This document shows positions 24,138 through 32,313 of a DNA stretch of 55,447 nt, piece after piece. Source of the DNA: an uncultured Chthonomonas sp. (GTDB lineage: Bacteria; Armatimonadota; Chthonomonadetes; Chthonomonadales; CAJBBX01); assembly GCA_903885605.1 (NCBI GenBank), contig CAISJD010000098.1, positions 1 to 55,447 on the forward strand. Direction: 5' to 3'. Each line of letters opens with the position of its first letter. Positions within the stretch are counted from its first letter, which is position 1. The notes beneath the pieces are model-generated. The model saw only the letters and a program-made list of their open reading frames with translations. It ran no database searches and was not told the DNA's origin. The position numbers and the translations under genes are program-made.

Positions 24138-25675
24138 AACACCGGGCCCCGCAACCACGGCACGAAGGCATCGTCGCCCAGGCCCTGCGTCTCCGCCATG
24201 GTCCGACAGCCCGACGCGACCTCGACGATACGTGCGGCGATGGTCGCTGCCACGTCCGCCATGGGCACGCCGTCGAGGATCACGCCTGCATCAATATCAA
24301 TATCGCCACCCATGCGCCGCGAAACCCAGGAGTTCGTGCCGACCTTCAGGATCGGTACGGCAGGGAAGCCGATGCAACTGCCGCGGCCCGTGGTGAAGAC
24401 GATCAACGAGCAGCCGCCTGCCGCCAGTCCGGTGACCGACGGAGCGTCGTGTCCGGGAGTATCCATGAAGGACAGACCCGGCGCCGTGATCGGCTCGCCG
24501 TAGTCGCAGAAGCCCCGCAAGGGCGAAGAGCCGGCCTTCAGCACGGCGCCCAGGGCCTTCTCGGTGATGGTCGTCAGCCCGCCCGCCTTGTTGCCGGGCG
24601 CAGGGTTCCCGTCAACGGTTAAGCCGTGCGCCGCGGTGTGCCGCTCCCACCAGCGAACAGCGGCCAGCAGTCGGCGGGCCGCCTCAGAATCTGCAGCGTC
24701 GGCCGCCAGGATCGCCTCGGCTCCGAAGGTCTCCGTGGTCTCCGCCAACGCCCACCGCGCCCCTGCGGCCACAAGCGCGTCGCCGGCCAGGCCCAGGGCA
24801 GGGTTCGCCGTGATGCCCGAGTTGGCATCTGAACCGCCGCAGTTGGTGCCCACCGTCAGATCCGAGAGAGGCAGGGCCTCTCGACGCTCGTCGGCGGCCG
24901 GAGCCGCGGTCTGTGCCAGCAGTTCCACGCCGCGCTCGACCGCCCTGCTCACGCCGCCGGCATCCTGTATGCCCAGCGAGGCCACGCGCCCCCGGCCTCG
25001 CAGCGCCTCCATAACGCCGCACACCTGGTTCACCTCGCAGCCCAAGCCGACTACGAGTGCAGCCGTTACGTTCGGATGCAAGACCATCCCGTGCAGGCAT
25101 CGGCGCAACGTGAGATGGTCCGCGCCGCCCGACTGAAGGCCGCAGCCGCTACCGTGCACGATGGGAACAACCTGCTCAACGCCGGGCAGGCCGCTTCGGC
25201 GGAGCCGTGCGACGATGCCGCGCACCACATCGGAGGCGCAATTGGAGGCGGCCACAACGGCGACCGCGTTGCGTATGCCCGCCCGGCGCCCGGCGCGGCG
25301 GTAGCCGAGAAATGTGGTAGGCAGGCCCTGGGCAGTCCCCGCCGACTGCACCGCGGGCCGCGTGGCGCTGGGCTGCACGCTCGGCGCAAAGACCAGGTTA
25401 TGTGTGTGCACCCAGGCGCCCGCCGCGATGTGGCTTGAGGCGACACCAATGGCATGACCATACTTGATGATCGGATCGCCGCGGCCGATGGCCGTCAGAG
25501 CGACCTTATGCGCCGGCGCGATCGGTTCCAGAGCCTCAACGGCGCTGTACGGTCCCGCCACAGACGCGCCCGGCGCCAACTGCTCCAGCGCTACGGCTAC
25601 ATTGTCCCGCTCATTCAACACAAGGGCTCTGGCCAATGGCTCACTCCCTCGCGCCTCGGTGGCGCAGTCCCGCAC
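24134..25675 (-). CDS. UxaA/GarD-family sugar-acid dehydratase
   Basis: A 513-residue member of the altronate/galactarate dehydratase family, which removes water from sugar acids to give 2-keto-3-deoxy acids. The first 90 or so residues form the SAF-like domain (KYGHAIGVASSHIAAGAWVHTHNL), followed by the catalytic domain with GSGCG, VVGLGCEVNQ, VGTNCGGSDANSGITANPA, FMDTPGHDAPSVTG and TTGRGSCIGFPAVPILKV. These match UxaA and GarD; the substrate (altronate, galactarate or another) is not determined. No other hexuronate gene is nearby. The start is uncertain: GTG at 25675 or codons 18-20 later. Divergent from the STAS-USP gene. Confidence 0.88.
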   Translation of the reverse strand: MRDCATEARGSEPLARALVLNERDNVAVALEQLAPGASVAGPYSAVEALEPIAPAHKVALTAIGRGDPIIKYGHAIGVASSHIAAGAWVHTHNLVFAPSVQPSATRPAVQSAGTAQGLPTTFLGYRRAGRRAGIRNAVAVVAASNCASDVVRGIVARLRRSGLPGVEQVVPIVHGSGCGLQSGGADHLTLRRCLHGMVLHPNVTAALVVGLGCEVNQVCGVMEALRGRGRVASLGIQDAGGVSRAVERGVELLAQTAAPAADERREALPLSDLTVGTNCGGSDANSGITANPALGLAGDALVAAGARWALAETTETFGAEAILAADAADSEAARRLLAAVRWWERHTAAHGLTVDGNPAPGNKAGGLTTITEKALGAVLKAGSSPLRGFCDYGEPITAPGLSFMDTPGHDAPSVTGLAAGGCSLIVFTTGRGSCIGFPAVPILKVGTNSWVSRRMGGDIDIDAGVILDGVPMADVAATIAARIVEVASGCRTMAETQGLGDDAFVPWLRGPVL

Positions 25676-25681
25676 GGCGCG

Positions 25682-25710
25682 TTGACTTGCCGGCGCGGGA
25701 GCAGTATACT
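25682..25710 (+). promoter_or_regulatory. Near-consensus sigma-70-type promoter for the STAS-TrkA operon
   Basis: TTGACT at 25682-25687 is followed after exactly 17 bases by TATACT at 25705-25710. Transcription should start near 25717, leaving an untranslated leader of about 80 bases before the ATG at 25796. The -10 is palindromic (AGTATACT), but no matching -35 exists on the minus strand, so it points rightward. It overlaps the start region of the divergent dehydratase gene. Confidence 0.7.
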
Positions 25711-25795
25711 CTGCACGCTCGGACCCGCCCTTTGGCCGCCGCCGAACATCGTGCTACGGCGGCCTCATCCTCCCGCCTTCCGGAATGGCTGATCC

Positions 25796-26578
25796 ATGAT
25801 TGTCTATACACGTGATGATGTCGTCAAGCTCTCAGGCTCACTGGTACGCAGCGAGTGGCTCACCATCAAGGCTGCCTGCAACCTGCTCCTGAAGGAGCAC
25901 CCAGAAGGCATCATCATCGATTGCGCGGATCTGGGCGACGTGGCGGGCGACGGGGCCCGAACCTTCTCCGACGCCATGCGCGATATTCGGTCCGCCGGCT
26001 CGCGCATCGTGGTCTGCAACCTGCCGGACAACGTCCTGGCAGCGCTTCGCAGCATCCCGGGCGTGAAGTCGCAACTGCCGATCGCAACTTCGATCGAGGC
26101 CGCCAGGAACTCGTTGCGCCAGTCGTCTGATGGCCACGATGAGGCCCTGCGCGGCTGCATCGTCGTTCCGCTGGCGCAGTGGACCGATGTGGGACTTGCG
26201 GTGGAGACCGCGTGCCGCATCGCCAAGGAGAAGCGCCTGTCCCTCGTCTTTGTCGCCTATCTCGTGGTGGCACGGCAGTTGGCCCTCGCGACGCCGCTGC
26301 CGGACGAGGAGGCCGACGCCACCGCCCGGGTGGACCGCGCCGTAGAGGAAGCCAGGCGCCTCAACGTGACTGCGCTGGGACACGTCGAGCGTGTGCGGAA
26401 CGCAGACGACGGCCTGCTGGCCTCGCTCCGTGAGCACGCGGCGGCGGCGGCGGTCATGGCGATTAGCTCGGCGCTTCTGGACGATGCCGTTACCCGGTTG
26501 GCCGGCGATCTCATGAAGAGGGCGGAGTGCGCGGTAACGATCGCGCGCGGCCCGATCGCCCCGGCGACGCACATCTAA
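25796..26578 (+). CDS. STAS domain-universal stress protein (USP) fusion
   Basis: A 260-residue soluble protein. Residues 1-110 look like a STAS/anti-sigma-antagonist fold (VVKLSGSLVRSEW, GIIIDCADLGDVAGDGARTF, a conserved small-residue loop but no clear phosphorylatable Ser/Thr in the usual D-S-[SG] context: here LGDVAGDG). Residues 118-255 look like a USP fold (CIVVPLAQWTDVGLAVETA, LSLVFVAYLVV and a terminal CAVTIARG strand), without the full G-x2-G-x9-G(S/T) nucleotide loop. The family calls are moderate. It heads an operon with two TrkA-like proteins (26-base gap), suggesting a regulatory role in ion homeostasis or stress; no kinase or channel is adjacent. Confidence 0.6.
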   Translation: MIVYTRDDVVKLSGSLVRSEWLTIKAACNLLLKEHPEGIIIDCADLGDVAGDGARTFSDAMRDIRSAGSRIVVCNLPDNVLAALRSIPGVKSQLPIATSIEAARNSLRQSSDGHDEALRGCIVVPLAQWTDVGLAVETACRIAKEKRLSLVFVAYLVVARQLALATPLPDEEADATARVDRAVEEARRLNVTALGHVERVRNADDGLLASLREHAAAAAVMAISSALLDDAVTRLAGDLMKRAECAVTIARGPIAPATHI

Positions 26579-26604
26579 CCGTAAGGCCCTAGTAGGAGGC
26601 GCAG

Positions 26605-27057
26605 ATGAACGTCATCATCCTGGGTTGTGGACGCGTCGGCTCCACGCTGGCGCGCGTAATGTATGGCGATAACCACCACGTCACCGTGATCGACATGGCG
26701 AGTGAGGCCTTCCGACGGCTGGGCCCGCGCTATAAGGGCGACAGGGTGGTGGGGAATGGACTGGATGACGATATCCTGAGGCGCGCCGGCATTGAGAAGT
26801 GCGACGTCTTCGTGAGCGTCACGCAGGGCGACAACCGCAACATCATGGCTGCCCAGATCGCCAAGACCGTGTACAACGTACCGTCCGTGCTGACGAGGAT
26901 CAACGACCCGATCCGGGCCCACGTCTATCGCTCCATGGGCATCGTGACCATCTGCGGCACAACCATCCTGTCGGGCCTGATGAACGACTTCCTCTCGACG
27001 GGCCGGTGGCCCATCGAGCAGGACTACAACGAGCGATACATGGAGTCGAGCATCTAG
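26605..27057 (+). CDS. TrkA-N (RCK_N) domain protein, short form
   Basis: A 150-residue protein consisting of one NAD-binding RCK_N domain: GCGRVGS glycine loop at residues 8-14, the acidic end of strand 2 in VTVIDM, GDRVVGNG, and VSVTQGDNRNIMAAQIAK. Such domains gate potassium transporters (Trk, Ktr) or channels when bound to nucleotide. It lacks the RCK_C (TrkA-C) domain that normally follows, having only about 35 extra residues. AGGAGG lies 7-8 bases before the ATG. It is followed after 35 bases by a complete TrkA protein; the pair resembles the tandem CeoB/CeoC arrangement of actinobacteria. Confidence 0.88.
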   Translation: MNVIILGCGRVGSTLARVMYGDNHHVTVIDMASEAFRRLGPRYKGDRVVGNGLDDDILRRAGIEKCDVFVSVTQGDNRNIMAAQIAKTVYNVPSVLTRINDPIRAHVYRSMGIVTICGTTILSGLMNDFLSTGRWPIEQDYNERYMESSI

Positions 27058-27092
27058 TCGGCCAACGGCGCGACAGCCGAGGAGTTCAGGGC

Positions 27093-27758
27093 ATGTACGT
27101 AATCATCGTAGGCGGCGGCAACGTGGGTTACTTCCTCGCGAAGGCCCTGAGCGGGACGCAGCACGAGGTCCTGCTCATGGAGAAGGATCGCGTGCGGCAC
27201 CGATTCGTCTCGGAGGAGCTGGGCGAGATCGCCATGCAGGGCGACGGTTGCGAGGTGCGCCTTCTTGAAGAAGCCGGCGCCGCGCGCGCCGACGTGGTGG
27301 TCGCCTGCACCGGTGACGACGAGGACAACCTCGTGATCTGCCAGATGGCCAAGATGAACTTCAACGTCGGTCGAACCATCGCCCGGGTCAACAATCCGCG
27401 GAACGAGAGCCTCTTCCACAAGCTCGGCATCGACTCAACCGTAAGCTCAACTAAGATCATCTACAACCTGATCGAGCAGGAGATTGAGGTTGCCGAGGTG
27501 ATCCCGCTAGCCGCCATGCGCCGGGGCAACCTCGAGATCGTCGAGGTCGAGATCGGCCCGCGCTCTCCGGCCCTGAACATGGAGATCCGGCAGATCAAGT
27601 TACCGGAGGGTGCGCTCATCGTGGCGGTCATGCGGGACGACGTAGCCACGGTGGCTTCCGGCGAAACGCGGATGCTGGACGGCGACACGCTCATAGCGGT
27701 CTGCCTGGCGGACAAGGAACACGAGTTCCGCGAGTCGTTCTCCGAGGCGTCGGTGTAG
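27093..27758 (+). CDS. trkA: TrkA-family potassium-transport regulator
   Basis: A 221-residue cytoplasmic protein with an RCK_N domain (GGGNVGY loop, VLLMEKD, MQGDGCEVRLLEEAGA, VACTGDDEDNLVICQ) to about 140 and an RCK_C domain from about 145 to 215 (GNLEIVEVEIG, LPEGALIVAVMRDD, LDGDTLIAVCL). It should form a regulatory ring or heterodimer with the shorter TrkA-N protein next to it and control a potassium transporter encoded elsewhere. The ATG at 27093 has GAGGAG 9-12 bases upstream and fits the canonical MYVIIVGGG start. The next gene starts 12 bases after its stop. Confidence 0.92.
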   Translation: MYVIIVGGGNVGYFLAKALSGTQHEVLLMEKDRVRHRFVSEELGEIAMQGDGCEVRLLEEAGAARADVVVACTGDDEDNLVICQMAKMNFNVGRTIARVNNPRNESLFHKLGIDSTVSSTKIIYNLIEQEIEVAEVIPLAAMRRGNLEIVEVEIGPRSPALNMEIRQIKLPEGALIVAVMRDDVATVASGETRMLDGDTLIAVCLADKEHEFRESFSEASV

Positions 27759-27770
27759 GGGTCGCACACC

Positions 27771-28316
27771 ATGAGACGCATTGCGACCGCGCTCGCCCTG
27801 CTTGCGCTGGCGCTCTGTGGCGCGCTCTACGCGCAGCAAGCCGCGAAGCCAAACGACGATCCCGAGCCCGACATCCGCCGTGCCGCATTCGGCTACTACT
27901 TCGGGATGGCGACAGGCGACGCCGACGGAGTCTTGCGGGCCTCGGCATCTCCGGTGCATATCCTCCGCGACGGCGCAATGGCGCAGCGGGACGAGAAGAA
28001 GCTCCGCGCCCTGCTCGACTGCGTCGCCCAGCGCCTGACTGCGACCGGCGTCACACCCGAGGAACGCGGCAAGATGGCCGCCCGAGCGGTCGCGGTCATC
28101 GACGCAGCCACACTGCAGTATATCGGCGCCAGAACGGCGACGCTGGCGTTGGTGGTCCGCGCCGGCGCAACGAAGGCGGACGGCGACCAGATGATGGAGC
28201 TTGTCCTGCACCAGAGCGGCGGCAAGTGGCACGTGGTCCAGGAGATCACCGATAGCGCGGCTGTTCCTGCCTCTCGCCTCGAAGCTGCTGAACCAGAGGC
28301 CGACACAAAGCCCTAG
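27771..28316 (+). CDS. Secreted protein of unknown function
   Basis: A 181-residue protein with a signal peptide (LALLALALCGALYA, cleavage near AQQA at 22). The mature part has a helix-rich first half (RRAAFGYYFGMATGDADGVLRAS) and closes with MMELVLHQSGGKWHVVQEI. This combination is reminiscent of NTF2-like/SnoaL-like domains, but I cannot confirm it. It is last in the STAS-trkA operon (12 bases after trkA) and its end overlaps the convergent CorC gene by 4 bases. Confidence 0.6.
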   Translation: MRRIATALALLALALCGALYAQQAAKPNDDPEPDIRRAAFGYYFGMATGDADGVLRASASPVHILRDGAMAQRDEKKLRALLDCVAQRLTATGVTPEERGKMAARAVAVIDAATLQYIGARTATLALVVRAGATKADGDQMMELVLHQSGGKWHVVQEITDSAAVPASRLEAAEPEADTKP

Positions 28317-29755
28317 GCCGCGCCCTCCGGCGCACCGTCAGGCGCCTCGGGTGACGCCTTCACGATCCGGACGCGCTGAACGCGGCGCCCGTCGGTCTGC
28401 TCCACCCTGAGCTCCATGTGTTCCCACGTGGTCGTCTCGCCGACAACGGGCTGATGGCCCAGTAGCCCGAACAGGAAGCCGCCGACGGTGTCGGCATGCT
28501 CATCGGGAACCTCGAGCCCCAAGCGGTCGCAGAGGTCGACCAGCGGCACCTTCGCGTCGACCAGCATGGTGGAACCGTCCACCTGCACCAGGCTCGGCTC
28601 CTCAGCGTCGTACTCATCCTGTATCTCGCCGACGATCTCCTCCAGCAGGTCCTCCAGGGTGATGATGCCTGTCACGGTGCCGTACTCATCGCGTACCACG
28701 GCGATGTGGTTCTTGTTGACCCGGAAGTTGGCCAGCAGGTCGTCGATCCGCTTGTTGTCGGGTACGAAGAAGGGTGGCCGCATGAGGTCGCGGATCCTCG
28801 ATGCCTCACCGCTCTGCGTGGCCTCCAGGGCGTCCTTGACGTGCACCACGCCGACGATGTTGTCGAGGTCTCCGTCGAAGACCGGCAACCGCGAATGGCC
28901 GCTCTTGCGCACCAGAGCGACCAGTTCAGGGATACCCGAGCTCGCCGCGATGGCCGTGATATCGAGCCGCGGCGTCATGATCCGGTGGACGGTGGTATCG
29001 GCCAGCTCGAAGATGGAGTGGATCATCTCCTTCTCGGCCGACTCGATGACGCCATGCTCTTCGCTCTGCTCCACCATGATCTTCAGTTCCTCTTCGCTCA
29101 TGGCAGACACATGGAAGCTGGCAGTACCTCCGAATGGGCGCACCAGCAGGTTGCTGGCAGCCGTGACGCCGGCCACGACGGGCGAGAGGATCGTCTGCAG
29201 CACGGTGACGGGTAGCGCAGAGGCCAGGGCGAGCGGCTCGGCCTTCTGCACCGCGATGCTCTTGGGCGTGATCTCGCCCACGATGAGGGTCAGCAGGCTG
29301 ACGCTGAGGACCACGATCACCAGCGCGGCCGCATCCGACACGCCGCCCAACACCGGTGCTGTCCGGGCAATCCATGCTGCCGTGGGCTCCACGGCCTTCT
29401 CCGCCGCCGTGCCTGCGGAGAAAAGCGTTACGACCGTGATGCCGACCTGCAGGGTCGCCAGCATCCTCGTGGGATGGTCTAGCAGGCCGGCCACCTGGAT
29501 GGCGGCTCGGTTGCCCTCTTCGACCAGCTGCTCAATGCGCGACCGACGCACGGTGAGCAGGGCGGCTTCCACCATGGCGAAGACCCCGTTTACCAGTACC
29601 AGGGCGAGGACTGTCAGCACGTCCGACCAGGTCAGTGGATCGGCGGCCCCGGCGGCATCGGCGGCCATGGCTGACGTCGGCAACAACAGGAGGGAGAGGA
29701 CAAAGGCGATCGGCAGGGCGCGGCCTCGTTCGTGGGGCAAGTCTCGTTCGCTCAT
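28313..29755 (-). CDS. CorC/HlyC (CNNM-like) membrane protein with CBS domains
   Basis: A 480-residue member of the CNNM/CorC family of putative magnesium or other cation exporters. After a signal-like N-terminus comes the DUF21 membrane domain (about 35-215; NGVFAMVEAALLTVRRSR and LIVGEITPKSIAVQ), then a CBS pair (about 235-370; MTPRLDITAI, SRLPVFDGDLDNIVGVVHV, DEYGTVTGIITLEDLLEEIVG), and a C-terminal CorC_HlyC/transporter-associated domain (about 380-460; DTVGGFLFGLLGHQP). The ITPK and LEDLLEEI motifs are diagnostic. The gene follows the DgkA-PAP2 gene with a 4-base overlap, so it closes the ybeY-dgkA-corC set. Confidence 0.92.
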   Translation of the reverse strand: MSERDLPHERGRALPIAFVLSLLLLPTSAMAADAAGAADPLTWSDVLTVLALVLVNGVFAMVEAALLTVRRSRIEQLVEEGNRAAIQVAGLLDHPTRMLATLQVGITVVTLFSAGTAAEKAVEPTAAWIARTAPVLGGVSDAAALVIVVLSVSLLTLIVGEITPKSIAVQKAEPLALASALPVTVLQTILSPVVAGVTAASNLLVRPFGGTASFHVSAMSEEELKIMVEQSEEHGVIESAEKEMIHSIFELADTTVHRIMTPRLDITAIAASSGIPELVALVRKSGHSRLPVFDGDLDNIVGVVHVKDALEATQSGEASRIRDLMRPPFFVPDNKRIDDLLANFRVNKNHIAVVRDEYGTVTGIITLEDLLEEIVGEIQDEYDAEEPSLVQVDGSTMLVDAKVPLVDLCDRLGLEVPDEHADTVGGFLFGLLGHQPVVGETTTWEHMELRVEQTDGRRVQRVRIVKASPEAPDGAPEGAA

Positions 29756-30540
29756 CCAGGAAGCCTCAATACGGGCAGCAACGGAAGGGCGCTCCTATGT
29801 CCGTCGGCCCATGCCTGCCTGATGTAGGGCATGAGCCAGTAAATCGTGGTGGTCAGGACCAGTCCGACGAGGGCGCCCATCACCACCTCGTGGATCGAGT
29901 GGATGCGGGCCTCAACGCGGCTCTGGGCGATGATGGCGGCCAGCAGGAGCGCAAGCACAGTAACCAGCGCGCTATTGGCGGAGAAGATGACGGTAACAGC
30001 CAGGAAGAAGCCTACGGCCGAGTGGCCGCTGACGGGGCCGCCCTGCCAGAGCGCTGCGTTGGAGCGCCCAGCCCGGAGCTTGCTGATCATCACAATGGTG
30101 GCAATGACGAGGATGCCGACGATGGCAACGACCAGGGGATCGGGACGCACGGGCTGCATCCGGGCAGCCTTGGCGATGTAACGCACGGGCTTGGTGCGCA
30201 GGAAGATCAGTGAACCGCATACGGCGGCATTGACCGAGGCCACGAGAACAGCGCCGGCGGCGACATCCTTGGCCAGCTTGGCCAGGGGCTCGTACTTCTT
30301 CGAGACCATGTCGACCACCGTTTCGATGGCCGTGTTGATGAGCTCCGTGGCCATGACCATGGCGATGCAGAGCATCAGGATCAGAACGCCCATCATCTCG
30401 ACGCCGAGCATCAGCGCCGCTACGAGGACAAGCACCAGCATCATGAAATGGACCTGCATATGCCTCTGCGACCGGAAGCAGTGCAGCACGCCCTCAAGGG
30501 CGTAGACGAAGCTGTCGGTTGGTAGCTTGGTGCGCATCAT
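29752..30540 (-). CDS. DgkA-type lipid kinase fused to a PAP2-like phosphatase domain
   Basis: A 262-residue membrane protein with two recognisable parts. Residues 1-120 are a DgkA-family kinase (undecaprenol or diacylglycerol kinase) with the signature ELINTAIETVVDMVS followed by EPLAKLAKDVAAGAVL. Residues 140-250 form a PAP2-like domain with further membrane helices, the SGHSAVGFF motif and the ARIHSIHEVVMGALVG motif; the first PAP2 motif (KxxxxxxRP) is represented weakly by KLRAGRSNAALW. In the known families one domain phosphorylates a lipid and the other removes a phosphate, so the fusion may act on undecaprenyl phosphate recycling. Starts overlap the ybeY stop (two consecutive ATGs at 30540 and 30537). 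Confidence 0.85.
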   Translation of the reverse strand: MMRTKLPTDSFVYALEGVLHCFRSQRHMQVHFMMLVLVLVAALMLGVEMMGVLILMLCIAMVMATELINTAIETVVDMVSKKYEPLAKLAKDVAAGAVLVASVNAAVCGSLIFLRTKPVRYIAKAARMQPVRPDPLVVAIVGILVIATIVMISKLRAGRSNAALWQGGPVSGHSAVGFFLAVTVIFSANSALVTVLALLLAAIIAQSRVEARIHSIHEVVMGALVGLVLTTTIYWLMPYIRQAWADGHRSALPLLPVLRLPG

Positions 30541-31037
30541 TGGACCGGGTTGCCGCCTTGGCTGTAGGTCGCAGTGCGCTGCATCGCGGCGCCACGCGCC
30601 CCCATGGCTTCATAGGCCAGGGCCTCCATCACGGTGAGGGCCTCAGGCGTATCGTCGTCGTAACCCAGAAGGTGGAGGCAGCCGTGCGCGGCGAGATGGA
30701 CCAGTTCATCGTCGGTGCCGACGCCGCGGGCCACGGCCTGCCGATGAGAGGTGGGGTAGGCGATCACGATGTCACCCAGGGTCCCCTGTAGCGCCTGCAC
30801 GGCCTCTGCGGCCGTCTCCGGGGTGATCCCACCGGCATAGCCGAAGGAGAGGACATCGGTGACGCGGTCTATGCGCCGATAGGCGCCGTTGAGCTCGCGG
30901 ACGGCATCGTCGTCAGTAATTCGCACGCAGACCTCGGCCCTCCGAACGCCGTGCCGACGCAGCAAGCCGCCGATGGTGCGGCAGATGCGCGCCTTCGGCA
31001 CCGGCTCCGATACGTCAGAGATCACACTCGTCGGCAC
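30537..31037 (-). CDS. ybeY: YbeY endoribonuclease / 16S rRNA maturation factor
   Basis: YbeY is a zinc-dependent RNase involved in 16S rRNA 3' maturation and ribosome quality control. The 166-residue protein has the RxNxxYR-like ELNGAYRRID, the TDVLSF motif and the metal site HGCLHLLGYDDD. In the E. coli protein the site is HxxxHxxxxxH; here the third ligand position is Asp128 instead of His (His118 and His122 are kept). The start at 31037 is GTG; another GTG lies four codons later. It sits 52 bases after phoR and upstream of dgkA, an arrangement (ybeY-dgkA-corC) common in many bacteria. Confidence 0.92.
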   Translation of the reverse strand: MPTSVISDVSEPVPKARICRTIGGLLRRHGVRRAEVCVRITDDDAVRELNGAYRRIDRVTDVLSFGYAGGITPETAAEAVQALQGTLGDIVIAYPTSHRQAVARGVGTDDELVHLAAHGCLHLLGYDDDTPEALTVMEALAYEAMGARGAAMQRTATYSQGGNPVQ

Positions 31038-31089
31038 GTGGCTGAACCCGCCTCCAGCGGAAAGACACCATGGTCCATCCTGGATAGGT

Positions 31090-32310
31090 TCATAGTACCT
31101 GAGCGTGAGCCGCCGGCGTTACCGACGCGCGAGGTTCGTCCGGAGCGGCAAGGGCCGGAAGCGATACCGTGAAGGTGCTTCCCTTGTGCAGTTCGCTGGT
31201 CACAGTCACCGTGCCGCCGTGGGCTTCGACGATGCGCCGCACGATGGAGAGCCCCAATCCGGTGCCGCCGGACTGACGCGAGCGAGCCTTGTCGACCCTG
31301 TAGAACCTCTCGAATATCCGCTCCAACTCGTGCTGCATCAGTCCGATGCCGGTATCGGATACATCGATCCGCACGATCTGGCCCTGCTGTCCGGCCCGCA
31401 CGGCCAGCCGTCCGCCTGGCTGCGTATACTTCATGGCGTTGTCAATCAGGTTGATCAGCACCTGCTCAAGCCTGTCGGCGTTGCCGGCGACGCGTAACCC
31501 CGGCTCTACCTCCACATCCAGCGTCTGCCCTGTGGCGTCCGCTTGCGGAGCCAGCTTCTGTGTGACCCGCAGGATCAGCTCATCGAGCGCCACCTCGGCT
31601 TCTGTGACCGGGCGCGTCTCCGCCTCTGTCAGGGCGAGCAGGTCATCAGCGATGCGCGTCAGGCGCTGGGTCTCGGAGATGATGTTCCCAAGGAACCGCG
31701 GGGCAACGGAAGGGTCTCCCATGGCGCCGTCCTCGAGCGTCTCAGCCAGGGCACGGATGGACGCCAATGGTGTCCGGAGTTCGTGCGAAACATTGGCGAC
31801 GAAGTCCTGCCTGACCGTCTCGAGCCGTTTCACCTCCGTGATGTCGCGCACCACCAACAGGACGGGCGACTCAGCGCCGCCCAACCGGACGGCAGACGCA
31901 ACCGCGGAGGTATCGGACCGAACCTGGCCGCAGAGGTCAACCTGGCGCACGGGCACGCCGATGCGGGCCTGCCGCACGGCATCCACAAGGCCGTCCAGCA
32001 GGGCGGCACGTACCGAGACAGATCGGGAGCCCGGCGCGGACCCGAGTAGCCTCCATCCCAGGTCGTTGGCCTCGGACACGATGTCATCAGCCTCGACGAC
32101 CAGAACCGCGCAATCCATGAGGTCCATGAGAGCCGTATGCCGAGCACGAACCATGCCCGCCTCGTCAGCAGCCCGCCGGCTTGCCGCCTCTAGCTCATGG
32201 GTAGCGCGTTCGGCGGCAAGCGTCTGCTCCCGAGCTCGCCGAAGCAGCACCGCCGCCGTCACGGCAGTAGCGGCGCTAAGTCCTACCAACGCAATCAGGA
32301 GCGCGTCCAT
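31090..32310 (-). CDS. phoR: PhoR-type sensor histidine kinase
   Basis: A 406-residue membrane kinase. One membrane helix (about 2-24) is followed by a PAS-like domain (about 55-155), the HisKA domain with VSHELRTPLASI (phospho-accepting His176) and an HATPase_c domain with the N box NLIDNAMKYT, G1 VSDTGIGLM and G2 GGTGLGLSIV. The single N-terminal helix plus PAS is the usual bacterial PhoR layout, and the position right after phoB and pstB supports control by phosphate through the Pst complex rather than by a periplasmic sensor domain. It starts 3 bases after the phoB stop. Confidence 0.93.
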   Translation of the reverse strand: MDALLIALVGLSAATAVTAAVLLRRAREQTLAAERATHELEAASRRAADEAGMVRARHTALMDLMDCAVLVVEADDIVSEANDLGWRLLGSAPGSRSVSVRAALLDGLVDAVRQARIGVPVRQVDLCGQVRSDTSAVASAVRLGGAESPVLLVVRDITEVKRLETVRQDFVANVSHELRTPLASIRALAETLEDGAMGDPSVAPRFLGNIISETQRLTRIADDLLALTEAETRPVTEAEVALDELILRVTQKLAPQADATGQTLDVEVEPGLRVAGNADRLEQVLINLIDNAMKYTQPGGRLAVRAGQQGQIVRIDVSDTGIGLMQHELERIFERFYRVDKARSRQSGGTGLGLSIVRRIVEAHGGTVTVTSELHKGSTFTVSLPALAAPDEPRASVTPAAHAQVL

Positions 32311-32313
32311 CAG

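Noticed and set aside
25682-25710. Promoter reading leftward to the dehydratase
   Set aside because: The TATACT element is palindromic, but no -35-like sequence exists at 17 +/- 1 bases on the minus strand.
28488-29822. A 444-codon open frame on the plus strand
   Set aside because: Antisense to the CorC/HlyC gene; Ser/Thr/Arg-rich translation with no motif.
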